A DNA stretch of 64,000 nucleotides from the NCBI GenBank assembly GCA_944474755.1, contig OX104112.1, positions 54,913,176-54,977,175 of the forward strand, written 5' to 3'. Under the pieces are notes generated by a model, which was not told where the DNA came from, did not search any database, and was given only the letters and a program-made list of their open reading frames with translations. Positions 1 through 10,989 of the stretch are shown here, one piece after another. Within the stretch, counting starts at the first letter, position 1. Each line of letters starts with the position of its first letter. Origin of the DNA: Limnoperna fortunei. Taxonomy: Eukaryota; Mollusca; Bivalvia; Mytilida; Modiolidae. The position numbers and the translations under genes were made by a program.

Positions 1-2218
1 TTTTAGTGAGGAAAAACCTAATCGGCAGGCGGTCTGGGGGCCGCTATAGGTTGCAACCTAATTCATATTAAAATTCTTCACAAGTTCACTAAAAATTATT
101 ATTTAATGATTAAATAATATATTCACATGCACTTCTTTTTCTACAGCTTCCAGCTTTTAACTAAAAATCAATGTTTTCTATATTTTATTTTTAATTCTTA
201 AATTTTTTCCGTATATCAAATTTTTAGTTAGGCAACTGCCTCACTTGCCTCAATGGATGCTACGGCCATGATTACCTGATGTAACAACATTAAATCTGTG
301 ATTTTTTATATTCTATGGAACCATATGCAGCTTATGTAATAACCGGGCTTTTTAGATCTTTTACAACGTTTTTTTCAAGACAAAATCAAAATGAAGAAGA
401 CATACATCTTATTCTACTAGACAAGAACCGTATATGAGATCTTTGAACTATTACCGCAGGGACAGTCAATATTAACCTGTATATAATGTCCAAGTAATTT
501 TTCAATAATAACGATAATAATAATAACAATAAAATATTCATTTCTATGAGTCAGAGTAACTTAATGTCATTGTCTATTGTAAACATTTACATAATTTGAT
601 AAATTCATATTTTGTTAACCAGAATACTTCTCTTCTCACCACACATTCTTTCAATTTATTTGAAATACTGAAAAAAAGGAACAAAATTATTTTGTCCTTA
701 ACAGTGTTTATTGACAGACAACACATTAAAGCTTCAAAATAGTAAGGACAGTAATAAAATAGTAATGACAGTAATATGACGCAATGATTTTTTCTCTTAA
801 AATTTGAACACCCAAATTGCAGATTTTCGATGTAAAATCAAAATGCATAGATATTTTGTCGGCAAGACGATTTACATTTTGATTGTTAGTCATGCACGTA
901 TTTGCGGACAAGTTTAATTACTTTAGCGTCCTGAATATGGCTGAAATAGTGTTTGCTAGACGTTAATTAGGTTCGCAACCCCAGTGTAGAACGCTGTTGA
1001 TGAATTATAGTATTCGACTATTTAAATCGATCCAAATTAAACATTATGCAGCTTAATCATGTAAGTTAAATTGTGATTCGATATGTTTTGAATTTGCGCG
1101 GTCTCCCCGATACCTTATATTTGATACCGACTTAAATACTTATTTTAATGAATTATTTGTTTATATTAAGTTTTGTCTGTTTATTTGTGGCAACATTTTA
1201 GATATTTGATAGCGTCCATACAGTACTTTTACTTTATACAGAGTACTTGGTGAAAAGCTCCATACTTCGACTGGAAAATTGGTAGTCTTTGTCATTTAAA
1301 TTTGGAGTTGAGAACACAATCATGTACTCTAATGTTTCAGCACTACAAGAATTCAATCCAGTTGGTTGGTCTACAAGAAAACAGACATATACACATATCA
1401 ATGCGTAAAATATATATATACACACCAGTCTACCAATCTCGCCGTGGTATAGATGATAAATATGCGAGTTAAAAATTGTCGCATGACCTTAAAACACCTC
1501 TTAAATATACTTGAATAGGTTCAGTTGTACGGTTTGAATGTAATTTAGATTTACAGTACATTGCGTATATAGAAATATCAGACCACGAAACTATCTAAAA
1601 TCACTTAAAAAGCTGAGTGAATTATCATTCTGAACATGAGCAGTGCAATCGAGGCCGCGGTGACTTGAGCTACCACTAACTTAACGATTGTTTGTTAAAA
1701 ATGTGGGAACCAATTTGGACTTAATTTACTAGTTTTTAAAAACATTAGTCTTTTGTTTGTTAACTTTGCTTCAATTGGGCTTAATCTGCTGTATTTTGAT
1801 GTACGATCTTGTTATTGGATGAAGTAGAGCGATAACCAAGTGAAAAACAAAGATCGTTTAAAGGAAACTGACCGTTCTTGCGAAATAACGTACCATACTA
1901 AGAATGTTCTCAGTTGTCGAACCATGAAGATGCACAGCGAGTCACCATCTGATAGGTTAAGCCCTTTCTGTAAGGAGCTTGTCAGGCTACAATACAGAAA
2001 GCCTGACTGGGACCGTAGTGGGTAACAAATTTGGATAGTGTCACGACTTTTTTTAGAAGATTTTGAAAAACTAGCCCTACCTACAATAGACTAAATGTTT
2101 TCCTTCCTTGCCTCATACCCCATTCAGCGGCAGTTATAAGTTGGTTCATTTTGGTCCATTCTCCCTATTCTCTTCGGTTACCTTACTAGTGCTTTAAATT
2201 TTACTTACTAGTGCTTTG
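1..2218. other. Non-coding AT-rich stretch
   Basis: I see no convincing gene, RNA or repeat structure here. The few open frames are about 60 codons, lack recognisable motifs and are what AT-rich sequence gives by chance. Confidence 0.5.
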
Positions 2219-2297
<79 letters not shown>

Positions 2298-2328
2298 CAA
2301 TCAATTCATCAATCAATCAATCAATCAA
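2219..2328. repeat. (AATC)n microsatellite
   Basis: About 27 tandem AATC units with a few single-base interruptions near 2281 and 2305. Several SINE copies in this window end in ATCA-type tails, so this tract may be the expanded tail of a SINE whose body is no longer recognisable. That origin is inference. Confidence 0.9.
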
Positions 2329-2937
2329 CTTTGTGGTTAAACGTGAGTGGTCAACTTACTGTTACATCTGAGACACCTTAAAGAAATAAGACAGCAAGTG
2401 CTTATGTTATATAAAGTCAAGCTCAAGTCAAACATCTCGTCAACACTTTCAATAGTTTGTTAGCGCAGTGAAGGAGTATGGCTCTAAATAATCTTCATAA
2501 AACTAAATATTGCTAAATAGTCTTTTCCAACTGTTACAGCATTTCACATAGCGGTTTTATATGACTGTATAAACTGGTAGCTGTTTTAAGATTATTTTAA
2601 TGTTGACGACGTCTTCAGCGCAATAATCCGCAAATGTGCGGAGTGATCCTATAGAGTAAAAAGGTATAGTTACAAGTACATATGATATCTGATGGCTATT
2701 ACTTTTAGTTATTTTTATGTATTCTACTTCGCAATTCGTTTTACTTTCTCGGGATTAGAAACTTTGCAAGATTCCATCTAATATTGTATATGATGTTTCA
2801 CCACAAAACTTGTTACAATTACATCATTTAAATTTCCACGCAACTGTTGGTGGTATTTATTATTATTAATATTCTAACCGCCTTTTTTCACCATTCTATA
2901 TTTCTTTGATTTGTTCTATCCTCATTAAAGACAAATT
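2329..2937. other. Unassigned intergenic sequence
   Basis: No gene or repeat recognised in about 600 bp. Confidence 0.4.
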
Positions 2938-3340
2938 TTGATTGATTGATTGATTGATTGGATCATTGCTTAACATCCAGTCGTATTTCAGCTATACTCA
3001 GGGCGAGAACAAGTTGACAAACAATAAATCAACGGAAAAAGAGGTGGGATCTGACATGAGGAACACAATTTTGACTGCCACTGGAAAAGTATGAAGTATT
3101 GGGTAAGGGCGGAGAATTTTAACCTTTTGTAGGGTCTACAATACGCATACTCCTTTTCGAAATCTACTAAAGGGGTCTTTATAGTGCAAGGAGCCTGGTA
3201 TTTCCAAACACGTTATACCCACTACGGTTTTGTATGGCAACGTAGGAGTATTTATATTTTATCTGCCGCAAAACTTTAAACCGTACATTCTCAGCACACT
3301 ATCTATTGTTTGTAGTATGAGTGAAAATTGATGCCTATTG
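2938..3340. repeat. Dispersed repeat, copy 1 (second copy near 39.1 kb)
   Basis: It begins with a short ATTG microsatellite and contains segments (a run around AAGTTGACAAACAATAAATC and a gccactgga segment) that recur in the same order at about 39095-39540. A shorter relic lies near 54480-54560. It has no coding capacity and its family is not identified. Confidence 0.6.
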
Positions 3341-3603
3341 GTCTATCATATTTCCCCATAGCATTATGACGTTTCAAAGTGTTCCCGTCCACTAGAAAAA
3401 AAATTGTGTGCAATGCTTACTAATTGATACTTCCATTTATCACTTTGTCAGAAATGGCAAATTCTATGATTTGCAAGAGAAAACCCAAAATATTTTTCTG
3501 TTCAAAATGTAGAACAACGGCATTATGTGATTCTGTGAACCGTTTATTTAATTCCATGCAGTGATGTATGAGTAGTTGCGGGTCAGAGATGGGTACCCTA
3601 TTT

Positions 3604-3890
3604 GTAACAGATACTTGTTAAAAGCATCGCGATACTTCTTAAAAGCATCGCAATGCTTTTTACAAGTATCCCGATGCCTTTAACAAGTATACGCTTTTTT
3701 CTATCGTGATATTTGTTAAAAGCATCGCGATTCTTATTAAAAGCATCGCGATACTTTTCAAAAGCATTGCGATACTTTTCAAAAGTATCGCGATAATACT
3801 TTTCAAAAGCATCGCCATGCTTTTCAAAAGTATCGCGATGCTTTTAATAAGTATCGCGATGCTTTTAACAAATATCACGATAGGAAAAAG
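3604..3890. repeat. 21-bp palindromic minisatellite, array 1
   Basis: Roughly a dozen units of about 21 bp built around AAAAGCATCGCGATACTTTTC. The core ATCGCGAT is a perfect palindrome, so the unit reads almost the same on both strands, which explains the mirror-image reading frames here. Units alternate between AGCATCGCGATGCT-like and AGTATCGCGATACT-like forms. Three more degenerate units lie at about 4275-4335. Confidence 0.85.
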
Positions 3891-4135
3891 CAAACGATTT
3901 AATTAATCGTTGTAACGATTTAATAAATCGTTGTAACTTTTTAATAAATCGTTGAAAAGATTTAAATAACCCGTTTAAACGATTTAATAAATCATTCAAA
4001 CGATTTAATAAATCGTTCAAACGATTTAATAAATCGTTGAAACGATATAAATAAACCGTCTGGACGATTTAATTAATCGTTGTAACGATTTAGTAAACTG
4101 TTAAAACGATTTAATAAACCGTTGAAACGAAATAA
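3891..4135. repeat. 21-bp palindromic minisatellite, array 2
   Basis: It follows array 1 directly and consists of about eleven units around AACGATTTAATAAATCGTTC, again about 21 bp and again internally palindromic (AACGATTT / AAATCGTT). It has the same period as array 1 but a different sequence. Confidence 0.85.
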
Positions 4136-4569
4136 GATTTTTTTTTCTATTTGTTGTTTGGAACGAATAAGCCGTTGTACAATAGTGACACAATCGGTCA
4201 GAAAGATGAAAAAAGCAAGCCGGTGCTTTTCAAATGTAAGCCGTTACTTTTTACACTGTGCAAAAAGTTTTTTTCCATTGCGATGCTTTTAAGAATTGAA
4301 GTATCGTGATGCTTTTAACAAGTATCGCGATAGAAAAATGCAAGCCGATTGTGACATGACATGACAATTGTGACAACGGCCACTGATAGAGTATGAATAC
4401 ACTAAATTAAACCACTTTGATAATATTGCATGAAGGGTCACGCGTGTTTTTCTAGTGTGTGTGATTAGCGTAAATACAATGAATACTTGTCATATTTATT
4501 TATAGAAGAGTAAATGAAATAAATACTGTATATTCTATTTACTAGTATTGTTATGTTTATATATTTAAT

Positions 4570-4828
4570 GGGCCTCAGTGGCTGAATGGTTGAGGCAGTT
4601 AGTTATTCACCATTAATCATCGGCGTGTCTCAACACTCAAAGTTGTAAGTTCGAGCATTATTTGTGGCTATGTGTGTTAAACTCGAACCCTAATTGACAA
4701 GGATTACCAGCTTTTCCACAGAAGAAAGTGTTCACAAGGTACTATGATGTTCTCCACAATAAAAAACTAGATGCTACTATATAGCTAAACAATAACATAG
4801 TGGCGTAAAAGACACAATCAATCAAAAT
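4570..4828 (+). repeat. tRNA-derived SINE copy (degenerate)
   Basis: The head has a tRNA-like A box (GTGGCTGAATGG, about 4578-4589) and a B-box-like agttcgagc at about 4648. The body matches the other copies: a tgacaaggattaccag segment, a ccacaataaaaaactagatgc segment, then GTGGCGTAAAAGACACAATCAATCAA at the end. Compare the fullest copy at 62462-62705. Confidence 0.75.
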
Positions 4829-5041
4829 ATTTTATTTTTACAGCAAGAACTGAAATTCGTTTCATTAGAAATAGTTGAAATAAAAATTGCTTACAATGTT
4901 GGAAATATATCCTATTATTTAAAATATTTATTAGTCTTATCTAATCTGTGATAGTTTAGCTTTATTTAAACTTGTAGCCTATAACATTCCATACATGTTA
5001 ACAAATACAAATAATTTACAAGTATTATAGAATGTCCTGCT

Positions 5042-5047
5042 TTTATT
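5042..5047 (-). promoter_or_regulatory. Candidate polyadenylation signal, gene A
   Basis: AATAAA on the minus strand, about 145 bp past the gene A stop codon. Placement is plausible; AT-rich sequence makes chance matches common. Confidence 0.4.
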
Positions 5048-5189
5048 AACATAATAACACATGGAATTCGATTTGAAATTTAAGTTTTTCTGCAAGTTAA
5101 AGAGTGAAAGAAGAATAAGTTTTTCACTTATATAATTACATCTACTCGTAGACGAAACTAGTATATTCGGACGGACTTTTGAAGATACC

Positions 5190-7435
5190 CTAACTCGCAC
5201 CTTTGGGGATACCCAGAGTTGCTACTTTACTCGCGCCTTTTGGGATACCCAGAGTTGCTACTTTACTCGCGCCTTTGGGGATACCCAGAGTTGCAACTTT
5301 ACTCGCGCCTTTTGGGATACCCAGAGTTGCTACTTTACTCGCGCCTTTGGGGATACCCAGAGTTGTTACTTTACTGGCACCTTTGGGGATACTCAGAGTT
5401 GCAACTTTACTCGCGCCTTTGGGGATATGCAGAGTTGCAACTTTAATCGCGCCTTTCGGGATACCCAGAGTTGCTAATTTACTCGCGCCTTTAGGTATAC
5501 CCAGAGTTGCTACTTTACTAGCGCCTTTAGGGATACCCAGAGTTGCTACTTTACTCGCGCCTTTGGGGATTCCCAGAGTTGCAACTTTACTCGCGCCTTT
5601 CGGGATACCCAGAGTTGCTACTTTACTGGCGCCTTTGGGGATACCCAGAGTTGCTAGTTTACTCGCGCCTTTAGGGACACCCTTTCCTTTACTGTGACTT
5701 TGTCCTTGACCTTTTCCTCTTACGCCGTAACTTTCACTTGAACTGTGGGAGCTGCTACTATCGTAGCAAGAATGGCCATAACTATCGCTGTCACTAGAGC
5801 TGGAATGACTTTCACTTCCTCTGTCGTAATTGTATCCTCCAGAGCTGGAATGACTGTTGCCATGACTGTGATATCCATGCCATCTTTTTTGTCGTCGTCC
5901 ATTATCATTTCCGCGACACCCTCCTGTAAGATGTACATACTGTGTTACTATTTAAACAAGAACTATATCTTTGTTCTTAGTCTGCTACGGTCTGTGTCCA
6001 TATTCGATTTACGATTTACGATGAAGTGACTGTAAGTTAAAGTGTCATCAATCAAGCTATAGATTTCAGTTTGTATATGTACATGTTAATACGCGTAAAA
6101 ATGATAATTGCTATAATTGGGGGGAAAGTTAAGTAACCAGGAAACAGTATGGTGTACCTTATAGTAGCTGTACTAACCGGTTTTGATGACTAAAGTGGAA
6201 ATTTGTAATATGTAATATGTAATATTTATGTAACCCCACAACATCGGATGTAAAAAAAACAGACTAACTTTAAAATTCGTGGGGGTTCAGGACACTTTGT
6301 AAACGAATTTTCTTCAAACTTGTTATATAGTTAGGGTTTTTTTTTAAATAAAAATAATAATTATTCAAATATAAAACACAGTTGTCTAATAGATTACTTC
6401 CGTAGGGTTGAGCACCACAATTTCAAATTTTTCTTTCAGATTGTACAAACAAAAAAAAATTTAAAAAGCAAAATAATAATCTATTTACAAAATTCTGTCC
6501 AATAAAATTATGTGATTTTTTAATTATAATATCAAGCAAGAAATATTGGTTTTAGTAATGGAAAGCCGACAAATAAGAGTCTATGGTAAATTGGAGAAAA
6601 AATATAGTACTACAAATTGAGATTTTTGACAGAATTATCTGTCTTTTTAAAACAGTTCATGTTTTATTATTTTGCCTATAATGAACTGTTTTTAACTTGA
6701 ATACATTGATAGGTAGTATATGTATATATTTTTTTATTAATATATTAGTTGTGTGGCATTCAGGTGTAAAATCCTGAAACCCATCCCTTTAAGGGCATAT
6801 GTTAATAATTGTTGGAAAAAAAAATCTTTTATTAAATCAATTTTGTCATAAGTCATTCGCACATCAACAATTCTGATTTGTTTAATAACAAAGGATTATT
6901 GTGATACATAAAGTGGTATCTGCCTAACACGACTCACCTGCTTTATGACCTCGATTCCTATGTCTTCCTGTTGCTTCATTAATCAACATCAGAACAACCT
7001 GCAAGAAACTTTTAAAAAAAATTTCTTTTGTCGGAAAAATATTAAAGTTTGTATTATTTAATATTGAAAGAAGTCCTTCCATTTTAGCTTTATTGGTTGT
7101 TTAAAAGAGATAACACAAAAGAAGTAACTTAATATTTCCCATGAACAAAGGCCTTAAAGCATTGATATCGCTCGATTTCTATGCCGATATTACTTTGCAC
7201 TTGATCGTTAAAGGATGATGTAGGTTCAAAATAAATGTTCGCTAGAGAGAGAGAAGACTTCTTTTGATAGTGCGAAAGTTTGTTTGGCTATTAGTATAAA
7301 CTGTTAATTTTTTTAAATTTTCCAATTTGAATGAATTAGTAATGACAGTTATTAGTTAAACACGATACTACCATCATTAAAAGCGGATAAACTTGAACTT
7401 ACAAGTAGTGCAACGGATAATAACAGCCCTTTCAT
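5190..7435 (-). CDS. Gene A: secreted Ser/Gly-rich repeat protein, 275 aa, three coding exons
   Basis: I do not recognise the family; the gene model is read from the sequence. Coding exons on the minus strand are 7435-7403 (33 nt), 6998-6938 (61 nt) and 5923-5190 (734 nt, stop TAG). They total 828 nt, exactly 276 codons. Donors are GTAAG and GTGAG, acceptors are ttgCAG and cttaCAG, and intron phases are 0 and 1. Residues 1-11 are MKGLLLSVALL and exon 2 continues VVLMLINEATG, a clear signal peptide. Residues 23-45 are basic (Arg/His/Lys). Residues 46-100 are Ser/His/Tyr/Gly/Asp-rich. A short GKGQGQ linker leads to residues 116-275, which are 13 units of KGAS(K)VATLGIP-type 12-mers plus a final KGAS. 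The protein is probably an extracellular structural product; that is inference from composition. Exon 3 has no in-frame ATG, so ATG-based ORF finding misses it. Genes B (51.7 kb), C and D are paralogs. Confidence 0.85.
5193..5672 (-). repeat. 36-bp coding minisatellite in gene A exon 3
   Basis: Thirteen consecutive 36-bp units (plus-strand form ggggatacccagagttgcta then ctttactcgcgccttt) with scattered substitutions and no length change, so the minus-strand frame stays open throughout. The constant length fits selection on the coding frame or recent expansion. The opposite strand is also open for 164 codons as a by-product. Confidence 0.9.
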
Positions 7436-7460
7436 TTTGTGGTATAAAATAAACCCGCCT
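7403..7460 (-). other. Gene A exon carrying the start codon
   Basis: The acceptor atatttcag is followed by AGGCGGG and then 25 nt of leader to the ATG at 7435. Gene B has the same layout, acceptor ttctttag followed by AGGCGGC and then its ATG. This shared AGGCGG leader is what fixes the exon boundary and the start choice. Confidence 0.75.
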
Positions 7461-8150
7461 CTGAAATATTTAATAAACAACAGCTTTCGTAGTAATTATT
7501 CCCCAATTTGGGAATACAGAGTTTCTTCCCATTTTCAAGTTGTCTTTCTTAGCAGCAGGTATCTGGTATTGAAAAGATTGAAAAAAATCAAACTTTTTAA
7601 TTTTTCTAAATAATTTCTGTGGACTTACTTTTCGATTACATTACGCTGGAGAATTTGTTTGCACTTCATAATACATTTTGCCAGATACTTTGCTATACGT
7701 GAATGAAAAAAAATATTGAAAAAATAACTTTTTACACATAGCTGGTACTATAAAATACCTGCTTTAAAGAACAGATAAATCTGCAATTGGGAGATAAACC
7801 TTGTTTAATGCATGCAATGAATAGCCTAAACAGCAGTATAATATTAAAACTATTTATAAATATAAAGATAAGTATTATTATTGAATTCCAGTCCGCAAAA
7901 TCGTTGAATTTGTGTCCAAACATCTATTAGTAATTGTTTATATTTTTATTTATATCTGTTGTCATCAAATTTCCTCAGAAGGACATTAATTGTCATTTGT
8001 TGTGAAAGGTGGACATTGCATGATCCATGTCTCTGAAATAACACGAACACGAAGAATACATATTGTAACTAAATACACAATTCTCCTTCACTCGAAAAAG
8101 CAAACACAAATAGTGTTTCACATATACATAACATAATTTAATCTACTTAC

Positions 8151-8223
8151 ATTCAATAGTAATGCCAAACACCTCTCCTGCTCTCACGATATGATTTCCG
8201 TTGTATTTATTCAGAATTTTATA
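8151..8223 (-). promoter_or_regulatory. Gene A promoter and non-coding first exon
   Basis: A minus-strand TATAAAA lies at 8223-8217. About 28 nt downstream comes ATCATATCGTGAGAGCAGGAG, and the exon ends at 8151 before a GTAAGTAGATT donor. Gene B has ATCATAACATGAGAGCAGAAG and the same GTAAGTAGATT donor at 50389-50456. The transcription start is estimated at about 8193. The conservation supports function, but expression is not shown. Confidence 0.6.
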
Positions 8224-8479
8224 TCGAAACTATGTGGCCGCAGCTGTAAGAATTGTATAAGTCAATCATCAAGGTCGACATTTAGCTATCTTTTTTTTTC
8301 AGAAAAATAAAACATTTTGTTTAAACTTATCTGTTAAGTCTTTGTATCTTTACGTGCATTTATTTTAAATTAACAGCGTATAATTCAGAACCTTAAACTA
8401 TCTAATACATAATAGGATGAAACAGTTATTGATCTTAAATATTTGACGTTTATTTTATGTTTAACACTTAAATAATTAT

Positions 8480-8700
8480 AATAACTGGTCTATTAGCACA
8501 GACGTTGATGGTTCAAGTCTCACTGCGGCCAGGATGAACTCGACTCCAATCTTACTTGATAAGTACTTGAAGTTTTCCTACCACATGAACGCAAGTTCTC
8601 CGGCTTCCTCCCCAAAATAAAAACTGGCCATCATGATACTACTGACAAAAAGTGCTAAAAAAGGGCGTTAACAACATTTAAACACCTGTTGATAATTCTT
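8480..8700 (+). repeat. tRNA-derived SINE copy
   Basis: It has a B-box-like ggttcaagtctcactgcggcc at about 8510, then the shared body: gactccaatcttacttgata, ctccggcttcctccccaaaa, taaaaactggccatcatgat, and a GGGCGTTAACAACATT end. The A-box half is eroded. Confidence 0.75.
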
Positions 8701-9406
8701 GATATTAGCAGGTACTATTAATGTGAAATAAAAAACAAATAGCAAGACAACCGACCGAAAAACAAGAGCCTAAATTCAAGGAACAATTATTACAAATCAG
8801 TAAATGGACAAAAATATACAACAAAAAAAAAAAAAATAAAATAAAATAAAATTATACAAAAACAAAATGTTATTAACACCGAACCCAATTAAAACCATAG
8901 GTGCACCCAGTTGATCCGGACAAGTAAGCAGTGTCTGCCTCTAATTAGACACCCGTCAAGTTACTCATTATCATGTCTAGCAAAATCCAGGAATAGTAAA
9001 GACTACTTATAGGCCGAAATTTACTGCCGTTATAATCCGAAGTTAGTTTTGTGATTTGTTGGATTAACGGCAGAATTCAGTGCTATTGCTCGTAATGTAG
9101 CAAATAAAAAAATCTAACTTCGGTCTATTTATACAAAATTCAAACATAATATTCATCTTCTTTACGTTATTAAAGCTTCCGACATTGCGAAACTTACGGG
9201 AAACGATCTTTAATGAAGAAATTTCTCTTTTTGTCTTTGAAGATGCACGTGGAAAATGTTATGTTGATCATTTTTCCGTATATGGATAATGTGACCTAAT
9301 TGTATTATAAACGTTCTCATTTGCATACTATAGCAACCATTCCGTAGTAAGAATCCAGTAATTTACATATGTATTACCCAAGATGCAATACGCCATTCAG
9401 TTTCGG

Positions 9407-9726
9407 GTTTCTCAATGTTTTTCATGTAGTAAACGTAATTAAAAAGAGACACGAATGTCAATTAATACACAACGCACAGTGGGTTCTTTAAAACGGCAAT
9501 AACTATCATCACGTATCAATAATGATCGATTTTAAACATGAAACCGATAAAAAATGATGACACTGTCGAACGATATCAAGATCGACCACGTCTGATGGTA
9601 TATGAAACTTCTTTTGGGCATCAAAGTGCCGGGAGTGATTCACTCCCGCTCTGCTACATTATGAGTAATGGGACTAAATTCGTACCCTCGCCAAAAAAAA
9701 AGCGAGGGTACGATTATTCGTTCTAA
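9407..9726. repeat. Dispersed hairpin-bearing repeat R1, copy 1
   Basis: About 320 bp, closely similar to 57779-58101. It contains two perfect hairpins: gggagtgattcactccc, and GTACCCTCGC / GCGAGGGTAC around a poly-A loop at about 9682-9710. It abuts the 3' side of the minus-strand Penelope-like remnant, so it may be that element's tail or an independent non-autonomous element. The 62-codon frame inside (9538-9726) is not a gene. Confidence 0.75.
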
Positions 9727-10800
9727 GACTAACTATAGCTCACCGAATTGTCCGATCGTAGTTGAGAGATTGACTTCCAATGAAGATCAATTAAGTCATG
9801 ATGACGACCATAAAACCTTTGAAGGGATAACATCAACCTAGGTAAAATAAACCATTGTTTAAGTAGTTTAGTAGTTAACAACATTCTAAAAATATGAATA
9901 CCGATCGAAGGATTTAGAATAACGTATAAGTTGGGAAATGCACACACCATACGCTGGAGCTACGAGAATGTTGCTATCGATGAATGGGAAGTTGACAATT
10001 GGAAAGTTGAAGTCATCACGTTTGTCGTAAAGTCTAGTCTTTCGATTTTTTGAGTCTATATCTAGACGTAGTCTACGTACGAGGCCAAAGTCTATTGACG
10101 GCGTCTTTAATTTCAAGCTCGCTAGGGTAGATTGAATGTAAAAAGTCACCAAATTTAGCATTGTTGGGGGAAAACATTATCAATATAGCGGAATGTGAAA
10201 TTAAAGGCCTGGCCAGTGTCTTTATTTTCTTCTTCAAAAGGCCTTCTAGGAATTCGACCCTTAATGAGGGTACAAGAACAGGTCGGCGAGGAGAGGAGCA
10301 CAACTAAAATAGTACCCATTGGTCTGTTAAAAAACATTTCTCCAAACAAGACAAATATGTCAATAAAAAAACTAACATTTGAAAGATTTGGTCTTCAGTA
10401 TATTTATTATTTAACTTAAAGTTATTGAAGACGATGTAAGTACTGTCATGTGTAATTGCCAGGTATTTATATCGTCTTATTCCACATTTCTTGAAAAAGC
10501 ATCGTTTAATAAGATCTTTTTGAGCCCGTTTTAAAGCTGCATTTTAGAGATGGCCGTGTACAGTAGCGAAAAATCTAAATCCTGTAGTAACACGTGTCAA
10601 TGTAGTTTTGAAGCACCATTTTTATTGTTGTTAAAATAGTGGCCAGGAGTTTCGACAGTGGTTTGGTGGTACACTTCGAATTAGATATGGAGACCAAACG
10701 ATGCCACCATCGATTTGTGATTTTCAAGAATCTCCTGTTGAAAGCGTAGTAAATGTGTACGTATGATTGCCACGTGAACTCTTTATGCACACACTGTATA
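9727..10800 (-). pseudogene. Decayed Penelope-like element reverse transcriptase
   Basis: Reading from 10800 down to 9727 gives shattered fragments in all three minus frames that match, in order, the better copy at 43.5-44.8 kb. They are the LLATILTTIKMVLQ segment, the FNFTFRYID catalytic-region segment (the second catalytic Asp is now Asn), TRLYDKRDDFNFPIVNFPF, and MLSLQRFYGRHHDLID. Many frameshifts and stops make it non-functional. The Penelope-like assignment comes from memory of this RT type in bivalve genomes; no GIY-YIG endonuclease is visible. Confidence 0.7.
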
Positions 10801-10904
10801 CTAGTATAATGTTGTTTACAAATAATACTAGTAATCTATAAAATAATAATTAGTGTCGTTTTCGTTTGTTTATGATATTTGTCTAATTCTTCGATAGTGA
10901 ACAT

Positions 10905-10985
10905 GCCAGTGGGAAGACCTTCAGGCTTTTTCTGTGATTATTTTTATTTTTTATTTTTCCCGTATTCCAGTAACTGCTCACACAA
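10905..10985 (+). repeat. Terminal fragment of repeat R3
   Basis: A ccagtgggaagacctt end followed by a T-rich tract resembles the hairpin terminus of the R3 family seen at 15113 and 37030. Confidence 0.45.
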
Positions 10986-10989
10986 CTTT

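Noticed and set aside
3660..3906. Mirror-image Ile/Lys/Ser-rich frames on both strands
   Set aside because: Produced by the palindromic 21-bp array.
5203..5697. 164-codon plus-strand frame of GIPRVATLLAPL repeats
   Set aside because: It is the antisense of gene A exon 3. The minus strand has a signal peptide, matching introns and a paralog; the plus strand has none of these.
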